The notes: a model not told the origin generated them from the letters alone. A DNA stretch of 22,115 nucleotides from an uncultured Clostridia bacterium (GCA_947629875.1 CANRFK010000009.1:1-22115); one strand, 5' to 3'. Shown: positions 14,353 through 21,632, counted from the stretch's first letter. Program-made: numbers and translations.

Positions 14353-15765
14353 ATGGCTGGTCTTAAACTCATCGGCATCAACAAAGTATATCCCGGCGGC
14401 AATCAGGCGGTGTTCAACTTCTGCCTCGACATCCGGGATAAGGAATTCATGGTATTCGTCGGCCCCTCGGGCTGCGGCAAGTCCACGACGCTCCGCATGA
14501 TCGCAGGTCTCGAAGAGATCTCCTCGGGCGAACTGTATATCGATGGCAAACTCGTTAACGACGTCGTCCCCAAGGATAGAGATATCGCAATGGTGTTCCA
14601 GAACTACGCCCTCTATCCCCACATGTCCGTTTACGACAACATGGCGTTCGGCCTCAAACTCCGCAAAGTTCCCAAGGAAGAGATCGACCGCAAAGTCAAG
14701 GCGGCGGCGCAGATCCTCGGCATCACCGATTATCTTTCCCGCAAACCCAAGGCTCTTTCGGGTGGTCAGCGCCAGCGTGTTGCGCTCGGCAGAACCATCG
14801 TCCGCGAACCCAAAGTGTTCCTTCTCGATGAGCCCCTTTCCAACCTCGATGCAAAACTCCGTGCGCAGATGCGTACCGAGATCAGTAAGCTCCACGTCCG
14901 CCTCGCCACGACGTTCATCTACGTCACGCACGACCAGATCGAGGCCATGACGATGGGCACCCGTATCGTTGTCATGAAGGATGGCTTCATGCAGCAGGTG
15001 GATACCCCTCAAAATCTCTACGATTATCCCATCAACCTCTTCGTCGCGGGCTTCATCGGCACGCCGCAGATGAACTTCTTCAAGGAGTCCACCATCACCG
15101 AAGAGAACGGCAAGATCTACGTCAACTTCATCGGCGGCAACAGAATTTTGCTTCCCAACACGATGGTCGCCAAGATCAAGAACCTCGAAGAGTACGTGAA
15201 CACCGGCAAGACGGTGACCCTCGGCGTCCGTCCCGAAGATATCCATCAGGATCAGCGTTTCATCGCCGAATCCCCCGATACCATCGTGAAGGCCAAGGTG
15301 GAAGTCATCGAAAAGCTCGGCTCCGAGATGCAGATCTACTGCGATGTCGACTACGAGAGCGAGAAGGGCTCCATCGTCGATAGCACCTCGCAGATGATCG
15401 CGAAGATCTCCTCGCGTGCCGTCGTCGAACTTGGCGACACCATCGAACTTGCCTTCGACGCCCGCCACATCCACCTCTTCGACGGCTTCACCGAAGCCAC
15501 GATGTTGGAGCGCGATGAGCACTACGACGAGATCCCCGAGAATGCGGAGGGCGCGGCGTTCGTGCCTCCTACACCGCAGGAGATGAAGGCGCAGATCGAA
15601 GCGGCGCGCGTCGTCACGAAAGAGATGAAGAAGCAGATGAAGCGCGACGCCAAGATGGAGAAGAAGGCGCAGGAAGCCGCCGCAGCTGCCGCGGCCGCCG
15701 AAGCTCCCGCCGAAGAGCCCGAGGAAACTCCCGCCGAAACGACGGAAGAGGAACCCAAGGAATAA
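14353..15765 (+). CDS. ugpC: MsmK/UgpC/MalK-type sugar ABC transporter ATPase with acidic C-terminal tail
   Basis: Hydrolyses ATP to drive carbohydrate import (CUT1 class) at the cytoplasmic face. Walker A GPSGCGKST (37-45), Q-loop in VFQNYALYPHM (81-91), signature LSGGQ (135-139), Walker B VFLLDE with Glu160, and H-loop His193 are all intact. A TOBE-type C-terminal regulatory domain follows to about residue 375. The remaining ~90 residues are unusual for the family: a charged helical stretch with repeated KK/MK, then a run of eight Ala, then a Pro/Glu/Thr-rich acidic end. No permease or binding-protein gene is adjacent, which fits a shared MsmK-type ATPase serving several transporters. It has its own promoter and terminator. 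The choice among ugpC, msmK and malK is not certain. Confidence 0.92.
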   Translation: MAGLKLIGINKVYPGGNQAVFNFCLDIRDKEFMVFVGPSGCGKSTTLRMIAGLEEISSGELYIDGKLVNDVVPKDRDIAMVFQNYALYPHMSVYDNMAFGLKLRKVPKEEIDRKVKAAAQILGITDYLSRKPKALSGGQRQRVALGRTIVREPKVFLLDEPLSNLDAKLRAQMRTEISKLHVRLATTFIYVTHDQIEAMTMGTRIVVMKDGFMQQVDTPQNLYDYPINLFVAGFIGTPQMNFFKESTITEENGKIYVNFIGGNRILLPNTMVAKIKNLEEYVNTGKTVTLGVRPEDIHQDQRFIAESPDTIVKAKVEVIEKLGSEMQIYCDVDYESEKGSIVDSTSQMIAKISSRAVVELGDTIELAFDARHIHLFDGFTEATMLERDEHYDEIPENAEGAAFVPPTPQEMKAQIEAARVVTKEMKKQMKRDAKMEKKAQEAAAAAAAAEAPAEEPEETPAETTEEEPKE

Positions 15766-15780
15766 TTTTTGAAAGGTACG

Positions 15781-15810
15781 AGAACGCCCGTCTTGCACGG
15801 GCGTTCTTTT
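15781..15810 (+). terminator. Rho-independent terminator of the ABC ATPase gene
   Basis: AGAACGCCCG (15781-15790) pairs with CGGGCGTTCT (15798-15807), with a 7-nt loop, and TTT follows. It lies 15 bp after the stop codon and immediately before the promoter of the next gene. Confidence 0.85.
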
Positions 15811-15811
15811 C

Positions 15812-15840
15812 TTGACAAAAGCGGGGAAAACGGATAGAAT
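15812..15840 (+). promoter_or_regulatory. SigA-type promoter of the ArsP_2 gene
   Basis: TTGACA (15812-15817) and TAGAAT (15835-15840) with a 17-bp spacer. The start would be near 15847, so the leader is only ~15 nt and consists mainly of the ribosome binding site GAGGAGG. No metal-regulator palindrome is obvious. Confidence 0.8.
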
Positions 15841-15861
15841 AATGCAAGAGGAGGAAGGGCT

Positions 15862-16869
15862 ATGTGGTATGACGTGATCGTAGACGCTTTGCTCGACACA
15901 TTGAAACTTGTGCCGTTCCTTTTCCTCATGTACATTCTCATCGAACTCATGGAGCACAACACGCGCGTGGGCAAGCCTTCGCGCCTGCTCTCGGGCAAGT
16001 GCGCGCCGCTCATCGGCACGGCCACGGGGCTTGTCCCCATGTGCGGTTTTTCCGTGATGGCCGCCAAGCTCTACGAGCACCGCCATGTGACGCTCGGCGC
16101 GCTCCTCGCGGTATTCATCGCCACGAGCGACGAGGGGCTCCTTGTGCTCCTTCTCTCGTCCGAGGCGGGCTTCGTTTGGACGGAGCGCCTGTACACCGTC
16201 TTGGGGCTTTTGGGGGCGAAATTGGCGCTCGGGATCGGCCTCGGCTATGCCGCCGATCTCTTGTTCCGAAAGCGCGCCGCGCTTGCGCCCATGCCCGTTC
16301 ACGCCCATCTTCCCGCCGAAGAGGGGCACGAGGAAGCGCATGAAGAAGCGCATGACCACGTTCACGAAGAAGAGGGGCACGAAGAGCACGGGGAGGATCA
16401 CGAGCACGGCGACTGCGCGTGCGATGAGCTCACCGTGTGCGAGCACAAGCACCCCTCCACGCTGCGGCTGTACCTCGTTTCGCCCCTTCTGCACACGCTG
16501 GAAGTGGCGGCGTTCGTGCTCCTCGTCAATCTTGCGTTCGGATTTTTGTTCTTCGGCATCGGGGAGGCGCGCGTCGTGGGCTTCTTGCAGGGCGCGGGGT
16601 ATTGGTTCCAGCCCCTCGTCTGCCCGCTTGTGGGGCTCGTGCCCAACTGCGCCTCGTCCGTCGTGCTTGCCGAAGTGTATGCCCTCGGCGGCATCGGGTT
16701 CGGCGGGCTCCTCGGCGGGCTCGTGACGAACGCGGGGCTCGGGTATCTCGTGTTGTTCGGCAAGGGAAAGAGCGCCCTCCGCGCAGCCGGAATTATGCTT
16801 GCAATGTATCTCATCGGCGTTGCGGCGGGGTATGCCGCGAGCGGCATCGCGCTTGCGATCCCCCTGTAA
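15862..16869 (+). CDS. Putative heavy-metal exporter of the ArsP_2 (DUF2899) family with His-rich loop
   Basis: A 335-residue polytopic membrane protein with about ten hydrophobic segments in two related halves. Each half carries a matching motif: GLVPMCGFS (56-64) and GLVPNCASS (258-266), a Pro-x-Cys signature typical of this exporter family. Between the halves a cytoplasmic or exposed loop (about 147-197) is extremely His/Glu-rich (about 16 His) and has three Cys (185, 187, 193), suggesting binding of soft or divalent metal ions. The family is often annotated as a putative 10-TM heavy-metal or arsenic exporter; the real substrate is not known. Start ATG 15862 is supported by GAGGAGG. The gene appears monocistronic, ending 39 bp before the next gene, which has its own promoter. 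Confidence 0.82.
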   Translation: MWYDVIVDALLDTLKLVPFLFLMYILIELMEHNTRVGKPSRLLSGKCAPLIGTATGLVPMCGFSVMAAKLYEHRHVTLGALLAVFIATSDEGLLVLLLSSEAGFVWTERLYTVLGLLGAKLALGIGLGYAADLLFRKRAALAPMPVHAHLPAEEGHEEAHEEAHDHVHEEEGHEEHGEDHEHGDCACDELTVCEHKHPSTLRLYLVSPLLHTLEVAAFVLLVNLAFGFLFFGIGEARVVGFLQGAGYWFQPLVCPLVGLVPNCASSVVLAEVYALGGIGFGGLLGGLVTNAGLGYLVLFGKGKSALRAAGIMLAMYLIGVAAGYAASGIALAIPL

Positions 16870-16873
16870 GCCG

Positions 16874-16902
16874 TTGACAATCCGCCTTTTTCGGGGTAAA
16901 AT
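16874..16902 (+). promoter_or_regulatory. SigA-type promoter overlapping the start of the aminotransferase gene
   Basis: TTGACA (16874-16879) and TAAAAT (16897-16902) with a 17-bp spacer. The expected start point (about 16908-16910) coincides with the ATG at 16909, so the mRNA would be leaderless. Confidence 0.8.
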
Positions 16903-16908
16903 AGAGTT

Positions 16909-17967
16909 ATGGAATTTTACAGTCGCCGCGCGCGCTCCATCACGCCCTACACGGCAGGGGAGCAGCCGAAGAGCGGCATCTACGTAAAATTGAACACCAA
17001 CGAGAACCCGTACCCGCCCTCGCCGCGCGTTGCAGAGGCCATCGCCTCTTTCCCGTGCGAGAATTTGCGGCGGTACCCCAATCCCGACGCCGACGATTTG
17101 AGGGACGCCATTGCGCGGGTCGAGGGGGTTTCGCGGGAGAACGTGTTCGTCTCCAACGGCTCGGACGAGGCGCTCGCGCTCGCCTTTGCCGCCTTCTTCG
17201 ACGACGAGCGCGCGGCGTGCTTTGCCGACGTCACCTATTCCTTCTACGAAGTGTTCGCGGCCATGTTCGGCGTGAAAACGCACGTTGTGCCCCTCCAAGA
17301 GGACTTTGCTCTCGACCTTGCGGCGATGCGCGAAGCAGAGTGCGGCGGGTACTTCATCGCCAATCCCAACGCGCCGACGGGCATCGTGGTTCCCGCGGGC
17401 GAGATGGAGCAGTTCATCGCCTCCGTACCCCAAAAACTCGTCGTGCTCGACGAGGCGTACACCGATTTCAGCGGGGAGACGTGCGCGCCGCTCATCCAAA
17501 AATATCCCAATCTTCTCGTCATCAAGACGTTCTCCAAGAGCCATTCGCTCGCGGGCATCCGCTGCGGCTATGCGGTGGGCGCGCCCGCGCTCATCGGGGG
17601 GCTCATGCGCATGAAGAACAGCTTCAACTCCTACCCCGTGGACGCCGTCTGTGCCGCCGCGTGCGCCGCTTCGCTCGCCGACACGGAATATCATGACCGT
17701 ACCGTCCGCCTCGTTGTAGAGGAGCGGGAACGGCTCCGCAGGGCGCTTGAGGGGCTCGGCATGACGGTGCTCCCGAGCGGCTCCAACTTCCTGTTTGCGG
17801 GGAGGGCTGCTGTCCCCGCGGGCGAAATTTACGCGCGGCTCAAAGAGGAGGGGGTGCTCGTGCGCTATTGGAACAGACCCCGCATCTCCGATTTCTGCCG
17901 CATCACCGTGGGCACGCCCCAAGACGACGATATTTTATTGGAAAAACTGAAAAAAATTCTCTCATAG
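16909..17967 (+). CDS. hisC: Histidinol-phosphate aminotransferase family enzyme (PLP-dependent, HisC-like)
   Basis: A 352-residue fold-type I aminotransferase. The N-terminal SITPYTAGEQP...VKLNTNENPYPPSP block is typical of HisC. NPNAPTG (153-159), Asp181 and Tyr184 in DEAYTDF, and the PLP-binding Lys210 in TFSKSHSLAGIRCG are all present, so it should be active. The usual reaction converts imidazole acetol phosphate and glutamate to histidinol phosphate. No other his genes are nearby, and related enzymes act on other phosphorylated or aromatic amino acids, so the in vivo substrate is open. No Shine-Dalgarno precedes the ATG and no later Met is plausible. It is followed after 9 bp by the next gene. 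Confidence 0.85.
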   Translation: MEFYSRRARSITPYTAGEQPKSGIYVKLNTNENPYPPSPRVAEAIASFPCENLRRYPNPDADDLRDAIARVEGVSRENVFVSNGSDEALALAFAAFFDDERAACFADVTYSFYEVFAAMFGVKTHVVPLQEDFALDLAAMREAECGGYFIANPNAPTGIVVPAGEMEQFIASVPQKLVVLDEAYTDFSGETCAPLIQKYPNLLVIKTFSKSHSLAGIRCGYAVGAPALIGGLMRMKNSFNSYPVDAVCAAACAASLADTEYHDRTVRLVVEERERLRRALEGLGMTVLPSGSNFLFAGRAAVPAGEIYARLKEEGVLVRYWNRPRISDFCRITVGTPQDDDILLEKLKKILS

Positions 17968-17976
17968 AGGTGTACG

Positions 17977-19026
17977 ATGCAGCTCGCCGGACACGTACCG
18001 ATGACAAACGCCGTAGAGACAGGCAGGACAAAGGACGGAGACGAACTGCATTTTTGTTCGCTCGCAGACGCCGTAGCGGCGTTTGCCGCGGAGACGGCGG
18101 GAAAAATTTTGTTCGTCTCGGACGGGGAAGCGTGCCACGCGCTCGCATTTGCGGCGCGCCTCAAGCGCGCCATCTCGGTGGTATTGGACGGAGCCGACGC
18201 GCTGCCGCTCTTCTCCGTGCCCGATGCGGTGGGCGCCGTGTTTGCGGCGGGCGGTGAAAGCACAATGACGGCCGCGCGCTTCTTTGCCTCCGTGCGGCGC
18301 GTGCCCTGCGCGGTTGCACCCGCGGACGGGGCATGTTTCGGCATTTTTGGGGACATGGGGTCGGTTTTTTTGGATGACACGCCGATGAATGTGCCGCTTT
18401 CGCGGGCAAAAATTTTCTGCGACGTCGCCCTCATGGAGCCCCGTCTCGACGAGGCGCAGGCAAGGCTCATGCTTGCGCGGTTGGCGCGCTTCGAGGCGCG
18501 GGCGCTTTCGGCATTCGGCTTTCAAAGGGAGCAGCTCTGCGCGGCGGAGGGGGACACCCCCGAGGAGATCGTGCGCGCAAATGCCGCCCTCCGCAGGAGC
18601 GAACTTGGCGGAGCATGGCAGGGCGAGGGGGCAGTGCTCGCCCGTCTCTACCCAAAACCCACAGCGTTTCGCGCTTTTTATGAACTTTCCTCCCTCTACG
18701 GGGCGTTCTTCGGGCGCGGAAGGCCGCGCAAATACGTCGTGCCCGACTACGCGGCGCGGGCAAAGCGTGCGGGCGTCTCTGCGGCGGACGTGCACATTCC
18801 GTCGGCGGAGGAGTACGCGCGGCGCGCCCTCATCTTGGAGCGGCGGCGCTCCGATCTTTTCTCGGAAATGCAAGTCATTCTCCGCGAAACGCACAACGGT
18901 TGCGCGTTTTTGAAGAAAAACGGGGAAAACGGCGGCATTTCGGATGCGTTGTATTCCCTGCCCGAGCACTGCCCGCAGGGACTTTCGGCGATCATCCGCG
19001 ACTTCGGGCTGATGGAGCGAACATGA
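17977..19026 (+). CDS. Degenerate iron-alcohol-dehydrogenase / glycerol-1-phosphate-dehydrogenase-like protein
   Basis: A 349-residue protein that I can place only by fold-level pattern. KILFVSDG (43-50) and FAAGGESTMTAARFFAS (about 88-104), followed by a VPCAVAP segment, match the N-terminal nucleotide-binding pattern of Fe-ADH, dehydroquinate synthase and AraM-type enzymes (usual motif GGGS...D.AK). Beyond the pattern, the His/Asp metal ligands expected in the C-terminal helical domain are not recognisable, and the Gly-rich motif is altered, so catalysis is doubtful. It starts 9 bp after hisC with GAGGTG upstream, and its TGA overlaps the ATG of the HAD gene by 4 bp. It may act as a structural or regulatory partner, or be a divergent enzyme. 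Confidence 0.45.
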   Translation: MQLAGHVPMTNAVETGRTKDGDELHFCSLADAVAAFAAETAGKILFVSDGEACHALAFAARLKRAISVVLDGADALPLFSVPDAVGAVFAAGGESTMTAARFFASVRRVPCAVAPADGACFGIFGDMGSVFLDDTPMNVPLSRAKIFCDVALMEPRLDEAQARLMLARLARFEARALSAFGFQREQLCAAEGDTPEEIVRANAALRRSELGGAWQGEGAVLARLYPKPTAFRAFYELSSLYGAFFGRGRPRKYVVPDYAARAKRAGVSAADVHIPSAEEYARRALILERRRSDLFSEMQVILRETHNGCAFLKKNGENGGISDALYSLPEHCPQGLSAIIRDFGLMERT

Positions 19027-19817
19027 CAAATTCGGAGATATTACAGGCGACAAAGCTGTTCCTGCTCGACTTGGACGGGACGGTGTACGTGGACGAGACG
19101 CCCATCGGCGATATGCCCAAAACCCTGCAAACGCTGCGGGAAATGGGCAAAAAGCTGGTGTTTCTCACCAACAATTCGTCCAAGACGGAGGCGCAGTACG
19201 AGGAAAAACTGCGCCGCATCGGGCTGTTCGATGATAGGGACGGCGTGTACACCTCGGCGACGGCGACGGTGGAATACTTAAAGGCGCACCATGCGGGGGA
19301 GCGGGTGTTTCTCCTCGGCACGGACGCCTTGAAGGAGGCCTTCCGCGCGGAGGGCATCGTGTTGGACGAGGAGCGCCCCGCGGTGTGCGTGCTCGCGTAC
19401 GACGTCTCGCTCACCTTTGATAAGATCCGCAAATTCGACTGTTTTTTGCGACATGGGGTGCGGTTTTTGGCGACCCATCCCGACGATGTGTGCCCGACTT
19501 CGGATGGTTCCATGCCCGACGTGGGCTCCTTCCTCGCGATGTTCGGGCGCTCCTCGGGGAGGAAGCCCGATGTTATCATCGGCAAGCCGTTTTGCACGAT
19601 GGGCGACGGCGTCGCGGCGCGCTACGGCGTAGAACGGCGCGCAATGTGCATGGTGGGCGATCGGATGCACACGGATATCCGCTTTGCGCGCAACAACAAA
19701 ATGCACAGTGTTCTGGTGCTTTCGGGGGAGACGACCGCGGAGACGATGAAAAATTTCCCCGACGAGCCCGACCTCGTTTTGCCCGATCTCAACGCGATTT
19801 TACAAAAAACTGTTTGA
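19023..19817 (+). CDS. HAD superfamily subclass IIA phosphatase (NagD/AraL-like)
   Basis: A 264-residue hydrolase with all HAD motifs: nucleophile Asp16 and Asp18 in LLDLDGTVY, motif II Thr49 in LTNNSS, motif III Lys188 in IIGKP, and motif IV VGDRMHTD with Asp213 and Asp218. The THPDDVCPTSDGSMPDVGSF segment is the type IIA cap signature. Members dephosphorylate small phosphates such as sugar phosphates, glycerol phosphates, pyridoxal phosphate or 4-nitrophenyl phosphate. The ATG at 19023 overlaps the upstream stop in ATGA, showing translational coupling; a start at 18900 is only upstream read-through. In B. subtilis araL (NagD-like) and araM (glycerol-1-phosphate dehydrogenase) are also neighbours. 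Confidence 0.88.
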   Translation: MTNSEILQATKLFLLDLDGTVYVDETPIGDMPKTLQTLREMGKKLVFLTNNSSKTEAQYEEKLRRIGLFDDRDGVYTSATATVEYLKAHHAGERVFLLGTDALKEAFRAEGIVLDEERPAVCVLAYDVSLTFDKIRKFDCFLRHGVRFLATHPDDVCPTSDGSMPDVGSFLAMFGRSSGRKPDVIIGKPFCTMGDGVAARYGVERRAMCMVGDRMHTDIRFARNNKMHSVLVLSGETTAETMKNFPDEPDLVLPDLNAILQKTV

Positions 19818-19843
19818 ACGCGCGCGCCTGCGCGGTATAAAAT
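19812..19843 (+). promoter_or_regulatory. Promoter of the sigma-factor operon, readable by both SigA and SigB-type factors
   Basis: A SigA reading is TTGAAC (19814-19819) with TATAAA (19836-19841, 16 bp) or TAAAAT (19838-19843, 18 bp). Overlapping it, GTTTGA (19812-19817) and CGGTAT (19833-19838), 15 bp apart, resemble the B. subtilis SigB consensus GTTTAA-12/15-GGGTAT. The promoter overlaps the last codons of the HAD gene. The leader carries AGGAGG (19870-19875) before the ATG at 19879. Confidence 0.55.
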
Positions 19844-19878
19844 GAAAAAGCGCCCCCTGCGGGCGGCGGAGGAGGAAC

Positions 19879-20187
19879 ATGAAAGAATTTACCGTGAAAG
19901 CGGCGGGGGAAACCCTGCGCGTCGCGCTCTCGGGCGAGATCGATGCGGAGAATGCCGACGAATTTTTCGCCGCATTTGAAGAGGCGTACGCGCCCGCTCC
20001 CTGCGACGTCGAATTTATCTGCGGGGCGCTGGAATTCATCGATTCCACTGCGCTCGGCACCTTCGTGAAAATTTCCAAGCGCGTCAAGGCGGACGGGCAC
20101 GGGCTGCGCCTTACTGGGCTCATGCCGCGGCTCAAAAAGCTCTTCGTCATCTGCGCGCTCGACAAAGTGATGGAGATCGAAGCATGA
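19879..20187 (+). CDS. STAS-domain anti-sigma factor antagonist (RsbV/SpoIIAA type)
   Basis: A 102-residue single STAS domain. The phosphorylatable serine is Ser56 in FIDSTALG, the counterpart of DSSGLG in SpoIIAA/RsbV. In the family, the unphosphorylated form binds the anti-sigma kinase and frees the sigma factor; phosphorylation by that kinase switches it off. The central beta strand FICGALEFIDS and the helix KISKRVKADGHGLRLTGL are conserved. AGGAGG precedes the ATG. Its stop overlaps the next start (ATGA). Confidence 0.92.
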   Translation: MKEFTVKAAGETLRVALSGEIDAENADEFFAAFEEAYAPAPCDVEFICGALEFIDSTALGTFVKISKRVKADGHGLRLTGLMPRLKKLFVICALDKVMEIEA

Positions 20188-20549
20188 AAGAGCTGATGAC
20201 GCTGTATTTCCCGCTCGGGAGCGATAAAATGACGACCGTGCGCCTCGCAACGGGCGGGCTCTCGGCACTCGCGGGATTGGATCTCGACGAGAGCGAGGAC
20301 TGCAAGGTGTGCGTGACGGAGAGCCTGCTTCTCCTCATGCACCGCGGCTATGCCTCTGCGCGCGTGACGTTCTCCATGGACGAAGGCCTTCTCGTGCACA
20401 TTGCGGGCGAGGGAGAGGGCGACGGCACGCCCGCCGAGGAGGATGAAATTTCCTTTGCCCTCCTCACGGCACTGAATGGCACCGTACAGACGGTGCAGAG
20501 CAACGGAAAACTCGCGGAAATTATGTTCCGCTTCGGGGAAAAGGCATGA
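20184..20549 (+). CDS. HATPase-like anti-sigma protein lacking the N-box Asn
   Basis: A 121-residue protein in the position normally taken by rsbW/spoIIAB. The N-terminal half aligns well with RsbW-type anti-sigma kinases: FPLGSDKMTTVRLATGGLSALAG, then EDCKVCVTESLLLLMHRGY. In active kinases this last block is E-x-x-x-N; Glu46 is kept, but the Mg-ATP-binding Asn is Leu50. The later G1 and G2 glycine boxes (DxGxG, GxGL) are absent: an acidic GEGEGDGTPAEEDE segment sits there instead. It is thus likely to be a non-kinase paralogue, which might bind the sigma factor or the STAS protein. It overlaps both neighbours by 4 bp. Confidence 0.7.
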   Translation: MKELMTLYFPLGSDKMTTVRLATGGLSALAGLDLDESEDCKVCVTESLLLLMHRGYASARVTFSMDEGLLVHIAGEGEGDGTPAEEDEISFALLTALNGTVQTVQSNGKLAEIMFRFGEKA

Positions 20550-21268
20550 ACGAAGCCGAACTTTTCGCCAAATACAGGGAAACGGGGGACATAAAACTGC
20601 GCAACGAGATCGTTGAGCGGTACTTTTACGTTGCCGAAATTCTGGCGAAAAAGTTCGTGGGAAGGGGGGTGGAGTACGACGATCTCCTGCAGATCGCCTC
20701 GCTTGCCCTCATCAAGGGCGTGGAGCGCTTCGACGAGACCAAGGGCGTGCGCTTCACCACATACATTACGCCCACCATCGCGGGGGAGATCAAGAACTAC
20801 TTCCGCGACCGCTCCCGCCTCGTGCATCTTCCGCGCAAGGTGATGGAATTAAAGGGCGCTGCGCGGCGCGCCGCGGAGGAGATCGCCGCGGAGACGGGCA
20901 AACCCGCCTCGATGGGCGACATTGCTTCCCGCCTCGGCGTGGGAGAGGAAGAGGTCATCCGCGCCATGGAAGCGGGCGGCGTCGTCTCTCTCGACCGTCC
21001 CGCGGGCGACTGCGAGAGCGGGAGTTTTTACGACCTTCTCCCCGCCCCCTCCGACGACTACGAAAGGCTGGAACAGCGCGACGAAGTGGCGGCCGCCCTT
21101 TCTACCCTTTCGGGGGACGAGCGGAAGATGGTGAGCCTCCGCTTCGGCGAGGAGCTCTCCCAATCGGAGACGGCGCGGCGCATGGGCGTATCGCAGATGT
21201 ACATCTCCCGCATGGAACGCAAAGTGTTGCAAAAGCTCAAAGAAAATCTGAAAAAGAGTATGGCGTGA
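20546..21268 (+). CDS. SigB/SigF-type alternative sigma factor (sigma-70 group 3)
   Basis: A 240-residue sigma factor without region 1. Region 2 (about 1-90) has DDLLQIASLALIKGVERFD and the DNA-melting segment GVRFTTYITPTIAGEIKNYFRD. Region 3 (about 93-150) begins VHLPRKVMELKG. Region 4 (about 185-235) has the helix-turn-helix LSQSETARRMGVSQMYISRMER. VHLPRK, VVSLD and DYERLEQRD are closer to SigB than to the sporulation factors SigF or SigG, but without a tree this is tentative. The partner-switching genes on either side support stress-type regulation. Overlaps: ATGA with the upstream gene and TGATG (or GTGA) with the downstream gene. Confidence 0.9.
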   Translation: MNEAELFAKYRETGDIKLRNEIVERYFYVAEILAKKFVGRGVEYDDLLQIASLALIKGVERFDETKGVRFTTYITPTIAGEIKNYFRDRSRLVHLPRKVMELKGAARRAAEEIAAETGKPASMGDIASRLGVGEEEVIRAMEAGGVVSLDRPAGDCESGSFYDLLPAPSDDYERLEQRDEVAAALSTLSGDERKMVSLRFGEELSQSETARRMGVSQMYISRMERKVLQKLKENLKKSMA

Positions 21269-21627
21269 TGAATTTCGAGATCGACGGTTTCGGTGCGCTG
21301 AAAGAGGCGCTTCGCCGCATGTGCGCCGCACTTTCGGAGGGCGACGTGCCCGACGGCGTCGTATTTGAGAGCAAGGTCGTGGCGAACGAACTTTTGGTGA
21401 ACGCGCTCCAATACGGGGGCGGGCGCGCCTATTTCAATGTGCGGCGGGAAGAGGGGACGATCCGCATCGCGGTGCGCGGCGAACATGCCTTCCGTCCGCC
21501 CGAGCGCGCCGTGTGTTCGGATACGGACGCCGAGCGCGGCAGGGGGCTGTTCCTCGTGGATGCGCTCGCGGCGCGGCGCATGTACAGCGAGAGCGAGGGA
21601 ACCATCGTCATTCTCACCATTCCATAA
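21268..21627 (+). CDS. RsbW-like HATPase_c_2 anti-sigma kinase encoded after the sigma gene
   Basis: A 119-residue GHKL-type ATPase domain. The N-box is intact (Glu41...Asn45 in NELLVNALQYGGG), and a G2-like box occurs in DAERGRGLFLVDALA (91-93). The usual Asp of the G1 box is not found: VRGEHAFRP stands in its place. In the family such domains bind and inhibit the sigma factor and phosphorylate the STAS antagonist. The gene would be the active kinase of the operon, complementing the degenerate protein at 20184-20549. A GTG at 21265 is an alternative start one codon earlier; ATG at 21268 is preferred. It is the last gene before the bidirectional terminator. Confidence 0.75.
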   Translation: MNFEIDGFGALKEALRRMCAALSEGDVPDGVVFESKVVANELLVNALQYGGGRAYFNVRREEGTIRIAVRGEHAFRPPERAVCSDTDAERGRGLFLVDALAARRMYSESEGTIVILTIP

Positions 21628-21632
21628 AAACC

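Noticed and set aside
14320..17922. A 1200-residue open frame on the minus strand across three genes
   Set aside because: It is antisense to the ABC ATPase, ArsP_2 and hisC genes, all of which have intact motifs, promoters and ribosome binding sites. Long antisense frames are expected in GC-rich DNA.
19879..21268. Assignment of the sigma operon to the sporulation spoIIA locus
   Set aside because: The second gene lacks the SpoIIAB kinase N-box, an additional ATPase gene follows the sigma gene, and sigma motifs (VHLPRK, DYERL) look more like SigB. SigF cannot be fully excluded without a tree.
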